64,000 nucleotides of DNA from Terriglobia bacterium (GCA_020073145.1 JAIQFS010000006.1:1-64000); one strand, 5' to 3'. Shown: positions 24,848-34,485, counted from the stretch's first letter. Notes: a model not told the origin generated them from the letters alone. Numbers and translations are program-made.

Positions 24848-25729
24848 TCACATTTGGGTGCCGTCGATCTTTTGCCCCGCCAGCATAAAGCGGAACTCAC
24901 TGAATCGGAACGACGCCAGCAGCCCCAAAAGGATCGTCAGGCGGGCCCACAGGCCGGCTCCGAAGCCCCGGTGCTTGCCGACCCAGACCGCGCGCGCCAG
25001 GAGAAGGTCTGCGCGCCGCAACGCCGAGTCGTGCGTCCCGCCGTGGTGCCGAACTCGCGCCTCGGGCACCAGCAGAATCTTCCTCGATCCCCGCCGGATC
25101 TGGGCCGCCAGGTCCGCATCGCTGCCGAATTGCCCGAACCGCTCGTCGATCTGGCGGATGGATTTAAGGACAAAGGACCGCACCAGCAGCGCCGCGCCGC
25201 GCGGATATTCCACCACCACCGGGTCGCTGCCCGCCACCGGGGCCGGCCGCCAGTGGCCGTCCGGAGGCAGGTTTCCCAACTGCGGCGCCGGTTGCCCGGT
25301 ATCGTCTACCAGGAGCGGACATACCGCGGCCGCCTCGCTGGTGGTTTCCAGCACCGCCGCCAGACGCTCGATCGCCTCCGGCTCCACTTCCGTGTCCTCG
25401 TGCAGAAACAGGATGGACTCGGCCTCCGCCGCGCGCCAGCCGATGTTCATCGCCTTGGTCAGACCGAAGTTCTTCGGCAGCCGGAAAAAGCGTACCTTCG
25501 GAAAGTCCGGTTCCAGATCCAGGCTCTCATCCCACGATCCGTTGTCCACCACGATGACCTGCACGCTCTCGCGGCCATTCGTTTTTTCCAGCGACTCCAG
25601 GCACTTTCGCAAGAAGTCCGCCCGGCTATGGGAAACCACCACCACCGACACGCGGGGCGGCGGCGACGGTTCTTCGGGATTGGGACGCGGTGTCAAGTCA
25701 CTAGAATAGCGCGTGGGCGGACGGTTCAC
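24848..25729 (-). CDS. GT2-family glycosyltransferase
   Basis: A 293-residue GT-A-fold enzyme. The nucleotide-sugar region is VSVVVVSHSRADFLRKCLES with VQVIVVDNGS; the N-terminal half continues with KNFGLTKAMNIGWRAAE and the metal-binding segment is LFLHEDTEVE, a variant of DxD. RGAALLVRSFVLKSIRQIDE and the GSDADLAAQIRRGS region match rhamnosyltransferase-like members. A hydrophobic segment near the end (LWARLTILLGLLASF) may associate with the membrane. The start is GTG, one base after the stop of the MFS gene, so the two are co-transcribed. The acceptor is unknown. Confidence 0.88.
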   Translation of the reverse strand: MNRPPTRYSSDLTPRPNPEEPSPPPRVSVVVVSHSRADFLRKCLESLEKTNGRESVQVIVVDNGSWDESLDLEPDFPKVRFFRLPKNFGLTKAMNIGWRAAEAESILFLHEDTEVEPEAIERLAAVLETTSEAAAVCPLLVDDTGQPAPQLGNLPPDGHWRPAPVAGSDPVVVEYPRGAALLVRSFVLKSIRQIDERFGQFGSDADLAAQIRRGSRKILLVPEARVRHHGGTHDSALRRADLLLARAVWVGKHRGFGAGLWARLTILLGLLASFRFSEFRFMLAGQKIDGTQM

Positions 25730-25730
25730 G

Positions 25731-27080
25731 CTAGTCTTCCGGCGGCGTCTGCAGCGCCGAGGCCTGCTGCACGCCCAAGGCCAGCTCCTGCAGGATCCCC
25801 AACTTCACATAGATCGGCCGCACCACCGCGCGCACGGCGGGCAGTTGCCGCGCGAACCAGACGCTCCCCATCACCACCAGCGCGCCGCAAACCAGAAGCG
25901 TGTTCGGCGCCCCCAACCGCGCCGCCAGCGCCCCCGCCAGCAGGCTGCCGAACGGCGCCATACCCAGGAACGACATCCCATAAAAGGCCATCACCCGCCC
26001 GCGTTTTTCATCGTCCACGATGGTTTGCAGAATGGTGTTGCTCGCGGCCATCTGTTGCATGAACCCGAAACCGACGAACGGCATCAGCAGCAGCGAGAGC
26101 CAGAAGACCCGGGATAGCGAGAACGCCATCAGCGCCACCCCGAACAGCGCCGAGCACACGGCGATGTACCGGCCCAGCCCCAGCACGCTCTTGCGCATCG
26201 CCAGGGCCACGGCCCCCACCAGAGCCCCGACCCCGGTCGCCGCCATCAGGAATCCCAGCGTGTGCGCGCCGCCGTGCAGCACATCGGAAGCGATGATGGG
26301 CATCAGCACCGAGTACGGAAACCCGACCAGGCTCACCAGGGCCAGCAACAGCAGGATCGACCGGATGGCCACCGAATCCACCACGTACCGCCAGCCTTCG
26401 TGCAGTTCCTGCAGGGCGCGCCGCGACGGAGCGCGGTGCTGCGGCACGGTGATCTTCATCATCAGCAGCGAGACAATCACCGCCAGGTAGCTCAGGCCGT
26501 CGATCAGGAAGCAGTAGCCTTCGTTCGAAGCCGCGATGATCACCCCCGCGATCGCCGGTCCCACCAGCCGCGACGCGTTCACCATCGACGAGTTGAGCGC
26601 GATTGCGTTGCCCAAATCGTCGCGGTTCTCCACCATCTGGATGACGAATGCCTGCCGCGCCGGCATGTCAAACACGTTAATCAGCCCTTGCAGCAGCGAC
26701 AGAATGAGAATCTCCCAGATGTTGATCGTGCCCGTCAAAGCCAGCACCGCCAGGGCCAGCGATTGCAGCATCGACAGCACCTGAGTCACCACCAGCGTCC
26801 GGTGCCGGTCCCAGCGGTCCACCCAGACCCCCGCCAGCGGCCCCAGAAAGAACATGGGGATCTGCCCCGCGAAACTCACGAAACCCAACAACACCGCGGA
26901 ATCGGTCAGCCGATAGACCAGCCAGCTAGTGGCGATGCGCGTCATCCACGTGCCCACCAGCGACACCGTCTGGCCGCCGAAGAACAGCCGGTAGTTTCGG
27001 GAGCGTAGCGCGCGTACGGCGAAGGCCCAGTTCTCCACGGTTCTATTGTCGATGGAGACGGCTTCGGATTGAAAGCTCAT
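25731..27080 (-). CDS. MFS transporter, EntS-like group
   Basis: A 449-residue protein with about twelve membrane segments. It begins the family core at NYRLFFGGQTVSLVGTWMTR and carries the loop GVWVDRWDRHRTLVVTQ, with MPARQAFVIQMVENRDDLGN, typical of the enterobactin-exporter-like MFS (MFS_3) group. Function is probably export of a small molecule. It is divergent from the cupin gene at 27106 and one base from the downstream glycosyltransferase start. The ATG at 27080 is preferred; an ATG at 27107 would overlap the divergent start codon. Confidence 0.88.
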   Translation of the reverse strand: MSFQSEAVSIDNRTVENWAFAVRALRSRNYRLFFGGQTVSLVGTWMTRIATSWLVYRLTDSAVLLGFVSFAGQIPMFFLGPLAGVWVDRWDRHRTLVVTQVLSMLQSLALAVLALTGTINIWEILILSLLQGLINVFDMPARQAFVIQMVENRDDLGNAIALNSSMVNASRLVGPAIAGVIIAASNEGYCFLIDGLSYLAVIVSLLMMKITVPQHRAPSRRALQELHEGWRYVVDSVAIRSILLLLALVSLVGFPYSVLMPIIASDVLHGGAHTLGFLMAATGVGALVGAVALAMRKSVLGLGRYIAVCSALFGVALMAFSLSRVFWLSLLLMPFVGFGFMQQMAASNTILQTIVDDEKRGRVMAFYGMSFLGMAPFGSLLAGALAARLGAPNTLLVCGALVVMGSVWFARQLPAVRAVVRPIYVKLGILQELALGVQQASALQTPPED

Positions 27081-27105
27081 CCAGTGATGTAAAATAAACG
27101 ACGCC

Positions 27106-27708
27106 ATGAAATCTGCCGCCGTGATGATTGCGTCTGTCGCGAGCCTGGTGTGCTCCAGTCTGGGTTATGCTCAGGATCCGAAACCGATCATTGATAACGA
27201 GCGCGTCGTGGTGTGGGATCTGGCCGGGGTGCAATCCAAGCTCCTCCTCAGCCAAGACTACGACAAGGTCGAGATCTATATTGCGAAGGATCAGGGCACC
27301 GCGTTCTTCATGCCAAAGGTCGGCTCGTCCACGATTGCTTTTCCGTTCCGTCCCGAGCGCACTATCCTGATCGGCCTGAAGGACCACAAGGTAGCCCCAC
27401 TTCCCAACACCTCCGGCTTGCCCAATGCATTCCCGCGGCCAGGCGTCAAAAGGCTGATTGACAACGACCGCGTCACCGTCTGGGAATACACCTGGATGCC
27501 CAATCAGCCCACCCCGATGCATTTTCACGACAAGGACGTCGTAGTGGTTTACCTCAATGAGGGCGCGCTGCAATCCACCACGCCCGACGGAAAGAAAACG
27601 GTCAATCATTATTCGTACGACCAGGTCAAGTTCAACCAGCGGGATCGGAAGCACACCGAACTGCTGATTGACGGCCACCAGCACGCCATCATGATGGAAC
27701 TGAAGTAG
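27106..27708 (+). CDS. Secreted cupin-like protein
   Basis: A 200-residue protein with a signal peptide (residues 1-22). Two related halves begin PIIDNERVVVWDLA and RLIDNDRVTVWEYTW, an internal duplication of the cupin fold. The second half carries a metal-site-like HFHDKDVVVVYL; the first half lacks the histidines. No ribosome binding site is visible in the short gap, and a possible -10 (TAAAAT at 27090-27095) lies so close that the message may be nearly leaderless. The next gene begins one base after its stop. Confidence 0.78.
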   Translation: MKSAAVMIASVASLVCSSLGYAQDPKPIIDNERVVVWDLAGVQSKLLLSQDYDKVEIYIAKDQGTAFFMPKVGSSTIAFPFRPERTILIGLKDHKVAPLPNTSGLPNAFPRPGVKRLIDNDRVTVWEYTWMPNQPTPMHFHDKDVVVVYLNEGALQSTTPDGKKTVNHYSYDQVKFNQRDRKHTELLIDGHQHAIMMELK

Positions 27709-27709
27709 C

Positions 27710-28492
27710 GTGAGACGCCGTGGATTTCTACGCGCAGCCTTGCTGTTGAGCCTCGCAGCGCTCGTGAGTGCCCAGAACCGTGGCGGAGCGCCGCCTCTTC
27801 CGCCGCGGGCCGCGGCTCCCTTCGATATGAGCGGGTATTGGGTGTCGCAGATCGTGGATGAATGGCGCTTCCGCGTGGACCCGCAGAAAGGCGACATCCT
27901 CTATCTGCCGCTGAATGCCGCCGCGCGCCGCGCCGCCAATGCCTGGGACCCCGCCAACGACGAGGCCGAGGGCAATGCCTGCAAGGCCTATGGCGCCGTC
28001 GGCGTTATGCAAAGGCCTGGACGCTTGCACATCACCTGGGAAAACGACACTACCCTACGAATCGATACCGACGCCGGAACCCAGACCCGCCTGCTGCATT
28101 TCGGACCGGCACCCGCGCTACCCGGCCCGCCCTCGCGGCAAGGATACTCCACCGCGGTGTGGCAGTTCTCCGCGCGCGCCATGCTCGACCTCGGAGGCGT
28201 CGGGTTCGTTCCAGGAGGCGGTCCGGACCAGCGGCGCGGCGGCACGTTGCGAGTCACCACGTCCCAGATGCTGCCGGGCTACCTGCGCAAGAATGGCGTC
28301 CCCTACGGCGACCACGCGGTTCTGACGGAGTATTTCAACCGACTCACCGGAGCCCAGGGGGAAGCGTACCTGGTGGTGACCGCCATGCTCGACGATCCCG
28401 CGTACCTGACCCAGCCTTTCGTCCGCACCTACACCTTTCAGCAGCGGCCCGACGCCTCCGGCTGGGACCCGACTCCCTGCTGGCCGCGCTGA
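27710..28492 (+). CDS. Secreted protein of unknown function
   Basis: A 260-residue protein with a signal peptide containing RRRGFLRAALLLSLAALVSA (possible Tat-type Arg pair). Regions DMSGYWVSQIVDEWRFR and RLHITWENDTTLRIDTDAGTQ recall secreted acidobacterial proteins seen with DUF6152-type genes. The start is a GTG one base after the cupin gene stop, so the two are co-transcribed. It converges with the operon on the minus strand, with five bases between stops. No function can be assigned. Confidence 0.7.
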   Translation: MRRRGFLRAALLLSLAALVSAQNRGGAPPLPPRAAAPFDMSGYWVSQIVDEWRFRVDPQKGDILYLPLNAAARRAANAWDPANDEAEGNACKAYGAVGVMQRPGRLHITWENDTTLRIDTDAGTQTRLLHFGPAPALPGPPSRQGYSTAVWQFSARAMLDLGGVGFVPGGGPDQRRGGTLRVTTSQMLPGYLRKNGVPYGDHAVLTEYFNRLTGAQGEAYLVVTAMLDDPAYLTQPFVRTYTFQQRPDASGWDPTPCWPR

Positions 28493-28497
28493 ATCGG

Positions 28498-29376
28498 CTA
28501 GAAGCGCGGCCCGCCGTACATGTGTTTCGGATCGCGATTGTTGTCCTGGCAGACGTATTCGTACAGTTCCTGGTCCGGCTGCCACTGGATCAGCCAGCCG
28601 CCAGTCCACGGCTTGGTGTACGCGCCCGGATCGTCGATGGTCGCTTCGTACTTGAGCGTGTCGTAGTCGGTGCGGGTGAACCGTTCCGTCAGATGGAGGA
28701 AGCTGGTGTGCGGAATCCCCTCCCGCGTCAGCCAGAACTTCTCATTGAACCCGACTGTATCCACCACCAGCGCATCTCCCTCCCAGTGGCCCACCGAATG
28801 CCCGAAAAAGGAAGGCTCCAGATCCTTGGGATGGGTCCGCCCATCCATATAGATGGTGCGCCAGGTATGCGGCCCGCCCACCTCGACCATGTCAATTCGT
28901 TTGGCTTCCGGAATATCCAGAAACTCAAAACCGTACGGAGTGTGAAACAGCCGCGGCCCTCCAGAGGGCTTGCAGCGGATGTGGGGATCGTCTTTCGTCG
29001 TGGTGCTCTGCCGGTAGTCGTACACGGCGCGCGCCCACGGCTGGAAGGGAACTTCGCTCACCTTCAGATTCGTGGGTAGATTCATGAGCGGGTTGTCGAT
29101 GCCCCGCGCATTGGTGGCCAGCGTCGAGCCGGCATTGCCTTCCCATACGCCCTTTTCGCCCGGCGCCGGGCCCAGGTTCACGCGACCGTTCGGCCAGTGC
29201 GGAGTGGGCTTCGCCGGCGGCCGGGCCCGTCTCCCGCGCCCCCGGCCCGCTGCCAGCCGGCCCGAGTTCAAATCGACGCCGCCCGCCGGTGGCGCCGGAA
29301 ACTGCGCCCAGACCGGCGTCATCAGGACGGCCGCAACTCCTACAGCCGCGATTCTCACCATCGACCCACGTTGCAC
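28498..29376 (-). CDS. Secreted acidobacterial protein, unknown function
   Basis: A 292-residue protein with a signal peptide and a conserved core: DPHIRCKPSGGPRLFHTPYG, TWRTIYMDGRTHPKDLEPSF, GHSVGHWEGDALVVDTVGFN, HTSFLHLTERFTR and YEATIDDPGAYTKPWTGGW. The same core forms the C-terminal two thirds of the protein at 29822. It starts at a GTG with GGAGGA five bases upstream. It is the last gene of a five-gene minus-strand operon with a small cytochrome c. Related genes are abundant in Solibacter-like genomes; the function is unknown. Confidence 0.8.
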   Translation of the reverse strand: MQRGSMVRIAAVGVAAVLMTPVWAQFPAPPAGGVDLNSGRLAAGRGRGRRARPPAKPTPHWPNGRVNLGPAPGEKGVWEGNAGSTLATNARGIDNPLMNLPTNLKVSEVPFQPWARAVYDYRQSTTTKDDPHIRCKPSGGPRLFHTPYGFEFLDIPEAKRIDMVEVGGPHTWRTIYMDGRTHPKDLEPSFFGHSVGHWEGDALVVDTVGFNEKFWLTREGIPHTSFLHLTERFTRTDYDTLKYEATIDDPGAYTKPWTGGWLIQWQPDQELYEYVCQDNNRDPKHMYGGPRF

Positions 29377-29401
29377 TCAATCCTCCGCGCCCGCGCCGCC
29401 G

Positions 29402-29815
29402 TTACGGAACGTTCTTGTTGGCTTCGCTCGAGGCCGCGCCCAATTTCTTGCCGCTGTTGGCCATGGTGACCGACCGGGCATTGGCTTGGTTGCTGCCGTC
29501 CTTGGCCATGGTCCCTTCGACGACCACTTCATCGCCCACCTTCATGGTGTTCCGCGTCCATCCGGCACGCTGCAGCCCGTTCGGCGGGCCCATTTCGAAG
29601 CCCCAGTTGGTGATCTTGCCGCCATCGTCGGTCACGTCCAGGTAGAAATAGACGTGGGGGTTGTTCCACTCGACTTTGGTGACAATGCCTTTGAGCGTCA
29701 CCGGTTTTTTGCTGTCGTATTCGGCCGCGAATGAGTGGTGGGCCCACGCAGGCGCCGCCACGAGCAGGCCAAATCCCACCACGAGCAGACATCCCATGCT
29801 CCGTTTCATCGCCAT
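29402..29815 (-). CDS. DUF6152 family secreted protein
   Basis: A 137-residue protein with a signal peptide ending in AHHSF. The family core is AEYDSKKPVTLKGIVTKVEW, NPHVYFYLDVTDDGG, and KVGDEVVVEGTMAKDGSNQA, a small OB-like beta barrel by pattern. AAGGAGAA precedes the ATG. It lies between the fused protein (29822) and the separate unknown-core protein (28498); together they repeat, as two genes, the domain order of that fusion. Function unknown; periplasmic. Confidence 0.85.
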   Translation of the reverse strand: MAMKRSMGCLLVVGFGLLVAAPAWAHHSFAAEYDSKKPVTLKGIVTKVEWNNPHVYFYLDVTDDGGKITNWGFEMGPPNGLQRAGWTRNTMKVGDEVVVEGTMAKDGSNQANARSVTMANSGKKLGAASSEANKNVP

Positions 29816-29821
29816 TTCTCC

Positions 29822-30949
29822 TTACCTCTCGGCGTCGATGTTACTATCATCGCAAAAGTATTCTTCGATTTCCTGGTTCGGAACCCATTGCAGGGTCCAG
29901 CCGCTCGACCACGGGCGCGTGTACGCTCCCGGATCGTCGACCGTCACTTCGTACCGCAGCGTGTTGAAATCCGGGCGCGAGATCCGCTCCGTCAATTGCA
30001 GGCTCTCCGTGTGCGGCAGGCCGCCATTGGAAAACCAGAAGCGCTCATTGAAGCCGATGGAGTGGATAACCAGCGTATCTCCCTCCCACTGCCCCACCGC
30101 AAAGCCAAAATAGGTGGGAGTTTCGTCCTCCACCTTCGGCATGGGCCGCCCGTCCAGATTGATGAGCCGCCAATTGCGGTCACCGCCTCCGGACATCACC
30201 AAGACGCGTCTGCGCTCGGGTTGTTCCAGGATCTGCAGCCCATAGGGGACCTGGAACTGCCGCGGCCCGCCGGGCGGCAGACAACTCGCCATGGGATCGT
30301 CTTTCAACAGGGTGCGCTGCCGATACTCATAAAGGCCTTGGGCCCAGGGCTGGAACGGGGCCACCTTGCCGGCATCGGCGAGGTTCGTTAGCAGGCCGTC
30401 GCTGCTCATCCGGATGGCGCCGGCCGAGGCTTCCACCAGGCTGGCCGCGCTGGGGTAAGCCCAGTAGCCCGTTTCGCCAGGCGCCGCGCCCAAACGGACA
30501 TGGCCGTCCGGCCAGCGGGGGACCGGCCGGGTCGCGCCGCGCACTGCCGGCCGCGCGTTCGAGGCTTCCGTCAACCGCTTGCCTCCGGCCAGCAGCACCG
30601 ACTTGCCGTACGCCTCTTTGGCGCCATCCCGAGCCGCGCTCGCTTCCACCGTCACCACATCGCCCACTCTCAAGGAATTCTGAGTCCAGCCATTCCTCCG
30701 CAGTTCCGGCTTGCTGGCGAACTCCACCGTCCAGTGCGCGATCCGGCCTCCGGCATCGGCAACGTCCAACCCAAAATAGACGTGTGGATTTGCCCATTCG
30801 AACTCGCTCACGGTCCCTTTGAGGGTGACCGGCTTCCGGGCATCGTAATGGGCCGCAATCGAGTGGTGGGCGCAGACGGGCGCGGCCGCCGCCCACAAAC
30901 CCCATGCCAGAGCCAAGGAACGCCGTGCGTTGCTCATCCCCATCCCCAT
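29822..30949 (-). CDS. Fusion of DUF6152 and the secreted unknown core
   Basis: A 375-residue secreted protein. After the signal peptide, residues about 25-130 are a DUF6152 domain (AHHSIAAHYDARKPVTLKGT and NPHVYFGLDVADAGG), a close parallel of the protein at 29402. The rest matches the protein at 28498: GGPRQFQVPYGLQ, NWRLINLDGRPM, GFAVGQWEGDTLVIHSIGFN, TLRYEVTVDDPGAYTRPWSS. The first of these motifs is less conserved here (DPMASCLPPGGPR replacing DPHIRCKPSGGPR). Three in-frame ATGs (30949, 30943, 30937) are possible starts. It is four bases from the cytochrome gene. Confidence 0.82.
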   Translation of the reverse strand: MGMGMSNARRSLALAWGLWAAAAPVCAHHSIAAHYDARKPVTLKGTVSEFEWANPHVYFGLDVADAGGRIAHWTVEFASKPELRRNGWTQNSLRVGDVVTVEASAARDGAKEAYGKSVLLAGGKRLTEASNARPAVRGATRPVPRWPDGHVRLGAAPGETGYWAYPSAASLVEASAGAIRMSSDGLLTNLADAGKVAPFQPWAQGLYEYRQRTLLKDDPMASCLPPGGPRQFQVPYGLQILEQPERRRVLVMSGGGDRNWRLINLDGRPMPKVEDETPTYFGFAVGQWEGDTLVIHSIGFNERFWFSNGGLPHTESLQLTERISRPDFNTLRYEVTVDDPGAYTRPWSSGWTLQWVPNQEIEEYFCDDSNIDAER

Positions 30950-30953
30950 CCCA

Positions 30954-31259
30954 CTATGGATTCTTCTCGCCGAAGTTCTTCGCCAGGTAGTCGACGATCG
31001 TGGAGAATTCGTCATCGGTCACCGGCGGCCCTTCCGAAATCATGCCTTTGATCAGGCCCCGCCACTCTTCTTTGGTCAACCTCTCATGAGTGACGCGCTC
31101 AATTTCATGGCAATACGTGCAGACCTCAAGAACCAACTCGCGTCCCCGGTCGCCCTTGGCGGTTTTCTTGGCCTCCGGAAGCACCGCGGGTCCGGCCGCC
31201 AAAGCGGCGGCAGCGATCCACCCCGCCGCTGCAAACCAGACTGCGCTCGTTCCCACCAT
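30954..31259 (-). CDS. Small periplasmic cytochrome c
   Basis: A 101-residue protein with a signal peptide and a single heme c motif CTYCH at 47-51. A methionine in LIKGMISEG may be the axial ligand. FSTIVDYLAKNFGE at the C-terminus is the usual last helix of a class I cytochrome. It is a plausible electron carrier for the secreted proteins of the same operon, though none of these has a recognisable redox domain. It begins five bases after the stop of the upstream gene. Confidence 0.88.
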   Translation of the reverse strand: MVGTSAVWFAAAGWIAAAALAAGPAVLPEAKKTAKGDRGRELVLEVCTYCHEIERVTHERLTKEEWRGLIKGMISEGPPVTDDEFSTIVDYLAKNFGEKNP

Positions 31260-31264
31260 CGGTG

Positions 31265-31666
31265 TTAGTCCCGGGTAATCTTGAAATCGGCCTTGGTGCT
31301 GCCTTGCAACCAGGTGCCCGTGATGGTGCGGTGGTACGAGCCGATGTCGTCCAGCTTTCCGTCGATGACAATATGAACGGGGTTGCCGGATGCGTCTTTG
31401 CCATCGGCTTCGAAATGCACGGTCCAGTGGGTGGCGTCGAGGGTCGCGACCTTCAGGGGAATCGCGTGCGGCCCGGGGTTGATCGTGCCCTCCACGTCCT
31501 TGGAGTTCCACTTCATGTAAATCAGGACGGGCGTCCGCTGGGTGGCGCTGGTTCCCCAATCGCCGTGCCAGGACCCGGTCAATGGGTGCCCTTCTTGCGC
31601 CGGCGCCGGCGCCGCCATCATGAGAATTCCCAGCAAACCCACCGACAGGAGGGCCTTCCCTCGCAT
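31265..31666 (-). CDS. Secreted protein of unknown function, first gene of operon
   Basis: A 133-residue protein with a signal peptide (LLSVGLLGILMMAAPAPAQ) followed by a beta-rich domain: LTGSWHGDWGTSATQRTPVL, WTVHFEADGKD, HIVIDGKLDDIGSYHRTITG and TWLQGSTKADFKITRD. The pattern resembles small lipocalin-like domains of acidobacterial secreted proteins. Two adjacent ATGs (31669 and 31666) follow GGAGG; the second has the better spacing. It heads the minus-strand operon that ends at 28498. Confidence 0.72.
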   Translation of the reverse strand: MRGKALLSVGLLGILMMAAPAPAQEGHPLTGSWHGDWGTSATQRTPVLIYMKWNSKDVEGTINPGPHAIPLKVATLDATHWTVHFEADGKDASGNPVHIVIDGKLDDIGSYHRTITGTWLQGSTKADFKITRD

Positions 31667-31748
31667 CATTTCCTCCCACACCGCGAATCGCGTTTTGCTT
31701 CAGGCATCATACCGCAACCGTTTCCCCACGGGCACGCTCCGCTTTCAG

Positions 31749-31790
31749 CCCGCCGTGAGGGCGGGTTCTTCCAGGGAGTGAAAGACTCCC
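31749..31790. repeat. Two hairpins upstream of deoB
   Basis: CCCGCC-GTGAG-GGCGGG (31749-31765) is followed by GGGAGT-GAAAG-ACTCCC (31774-31790). They occupy the divergent gap between the secreted-protein operon and the phosphopentomutase gene. TTCTT follows the first, so a weak terminator reading plus is possible; a leader structure is the alternative. Confidence 0.4.
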
Positions 31791-31821
31791 CGTCTGGTGG
31801 AGAGATGCTACATTCGAATTT

Positions 31822-32997
31822 GTGTTTCGACGCGTAATCTGGATCGTATTGGATAGCGTGGGCATCGGTGAGATGCCGGATGCCGCGAAGTACGGCGATG
31901 CGGGCAGCGATACGCTCGGCAACATCGCCCGCCAGCGAGGTCTCACGCTCCCCAACCTGGCACACCTGGGCCTGGGAAACATCAAACCGCTGGCAGGGAT
32001 CGCCCCGGCAGCTGGGCCCGCCGGCTCTTATGGCCGCTGCACACTGGCCTCTCCCGGCAAAGACACCACAACGGGTCACTGGGAAATGGTCGGCATTCAC
32101 CTGGAGCGCCCGTTTCCTCTTTATCCGCGCGGCTTTCCAGCGGACGTCATGAACGAATTCGAACGGCGCATTGGACGCCGCTCGCTGGGCAACAAGGCCG
32201 CTTCCGGCACCGAGATTCTCAAAGAATTGGGCGAGGAACACATGCGCACCGGTTCGCCCATTGTGTACACATCGGCCGATAGCGTCTTCCAAGTGGCCGC
32301 GCACGAAGCGATCATTCCTGTGCCGGAGTTGTACAAGATCTGCGAGACCGCGCGCGACATCCTGCGCGGGCCGCACGAGGTGGGGCGTGTCATTGCGCGG
32401 CCCTTCGTTGGCACACCAGGGAACTTCAGCCGGACTCCCAACCGGCACGATTACGCCGTTCCGCCGCCGCCGGGCATGCTGCTCGATCAGTTGGACGGCC
32501 GTGGTGTGGCTGTGCACGCCATCGGAAAGATTTCCGACGTCTTCCTCGGCCGGGGTATCCGGCAGTCCGACAAGACGAAGAACAACGCCGACGGCATGGC
32601 CAAGACGCTGGACGCCCTGCGGAAGACGCAAGACGGCTTGATCTTCGTCAACCTGGTGGATTTCGATCAGCAGTTCGGGCACCGCAACGACGTCGAAGGC
32701 TACGGCGCGGCCCTCGAGCAGTTTGACGCCTGGGTGCCGCAATTCGAAGCCTCGCTCAGCGCGGGCGACCTAGCCATCTTCACCGCCGATCACGGTTGCG
32801 ACCCCACCACCCCCTCCACCGACCACAGCCGCGAATATGTACCGCTGCTGGTTTCCGGCCCAAACGTCCGCCGCGGCGTCAATTTGGGCTTGCGGGCCAC
32901 CCTTTCCGATATCGGCCAGACCGTGGCCGCCAACTTCGGCGCGCGCCTTGTCGAGGGCGCCAGTTTCCTTCCGGAGGTTGTATGCGAAAACCAGTGA
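31822..32997 (+). CDS. deoB: Phosphopentomutase
   Basis: A 391-residue enzyme of the alkaline-phosphatase-like metalloenzyme superfamily. VIWIVLDSVGIGEMPDA starts the metal site, GKDTTTGHWEMVGI carries the phosphorylated threonine, and ADHGCDPTTPSTDHSREYVP the C-terminal metal ligands. It interconverts ribose/deoxyribose 1- and 5-phosphates in nucleoside salvage. The start is a GTG; no good ribosome binding site is near. Its 3' end overlaps the tpiA start by 16 bases, coupling the two. Length is normal for the family. Confidence 0.95.
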   Translation: MFRRVIWIVLDSVGIGEMPDAAKYGDAGSDTLGNIARQRGLTLPNLAHLGLGNIKPLAGIAPAAGPAGSYGRCTLASPGKDTTTGHWEMVGIHLERPFPLYPRGFPADVMNEFERRIGRRSLGNKAASGTEILKELGEEHMRTGSPIVYTSADSVFQVAAHEAIIPVPELYKICETARDILRGPHEVGRVIARPFVGTPGNFSRTPNRHDYAVPPPPGMLLDQLDGRGVAVHAIGKISDVFLGRGIRQSDKTKNNADGMAKTLDALRKTQDGLIFVNLVDFDQQFGHRNDVEGYGAALEQFDAWVPQFEASLSAGDLAIFTADHGCDPTTPSTDHSREYVPLLVSGPNVRRGVNLGLRATLSDIGQTVAANFGARLVEGASFLPEVVCENQ

Positions 32998-33731
32998 TGG
33001 CGGGTAATTGGAAAATGTACAAAACGCCCGCCGAGACCCTGGCGTTTTTCGAAAAGTTCCGGCCGCTCGCAGGGAATGCGGCGCATTGCGAAGTGGTGAT
33101 CTGCCCGCCCTTCACCAATCTCTTCGCGGCGGTCGAAGCCGCCAAGGGCACGGCCATTCGCATTGGCGCGCAAAATATCGGCTGGGCCAAAGAAGGCGCG
33201 TTCACCGGCGAAGTTTCGGGGTCCATGATTCAGGCGACCGGCGCCACACATGCCCTGGTCGGGCATAGCGAGCGCCGCCAATACTTCGCCGAGTCTGACG
33301 AAACCGTGCTGAAGCGCTCGCAAGCCGCCCTCGAGATCGGCCTGACTCCAATCGTTTGCGTCGGCGAACGGCTGGATGAGAGGGAAGGCGGCCGGACCGA
33401 GTCCGTCCTTACTCAACAGTTCCAGAACGGCATCGCCGGACTCACCGAACAGCAGTTTGCCCGCATCGTGATCGCCTATGAGCCGGTGTGGGCGATCGGG
33501 ACGGGCAAAACCGCCACGCCCGAGATCGCCGCCGACGCCCACCGCGTGATTCGCGGTCTGGTGCGCGCCAAGTTCGGCAAAGGGGCCGGCGACGCCATCC
33601 GCATTTTGTATGGCGGCAGCGTCAAGCCCGACAACGTGAAGTCGCTGATGGCCCAGCCCGAAATCGACGGCGTTCTGGTGGGGGGCGCCAGCCTCGACCC
33701 GGCGGGATTCGCTTCGATCGTGAATTTCTAA
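32982..33731 (+). CDS. tpiA: Triosephosphate isomerase
   Basis: A 249-residue TIM-barrel enzyme. Catalytic residues are visible in NWKM (Lys11), GHSERR (His) and AYEPVWAIGTGKTA (Glu), and the phosphate-binding ILYGGSVKPDN and LVGGASL. It interconverts dihydroxyacetone phosphate and glyceraldehyde 3-phosphate. The ATG at 32982 lies inside the end of deoB with GGAGG upstream. Pairing with deoB is unusual compared with the gapA-pgk-tpiA cluster. Confidence 0.97.
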   Translation: MRKPVMAGNWKMYKTPAETLAFFEKFRPLAGNAAHCEVVICPPFTNLFAAVEAAKGTAIRIGAQNIGWAKEGAFTGEVSGSMIQATGATHALVGHSERRQYFAESDETVLKRSQAALEIGLTPIVCVGERLDEREGGRTESVLTQQFQNGIAGLTEQQFARIVIAYEPVWAIGTGKTATPEIAADAHRVIRGLVRAKFGKGAGDAIRILYGGSVKPDNVKSLMAQPEIDGVLVGGASLDPAGFASIVNF

Positions 33732-33783
33732 TCTCTCGACGCGGATATCTTGCCTGGAGTCCGGTTGTCTGATCCAGAAGGAC

Positions 33784-34481
<698 letters not shown>

Positions 34482-34485
<4 letters not shown>

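Noticed and set aside
24848-27080. The glycosyltransferase and MFS genes as part of a biosynthetic gene cluster.
   Set aside because: No synthase, tailoring or further glycosyltransferase genes adjoin them; only a two-gene operon is supported.
31741-31815. The stem-rich stretch before deoB as a possible tRNA or small RNA.
   Set aside because: No acceptor stem, TpsiC loop or anticodon arm can be formed; two independent hairpins explain the structure.
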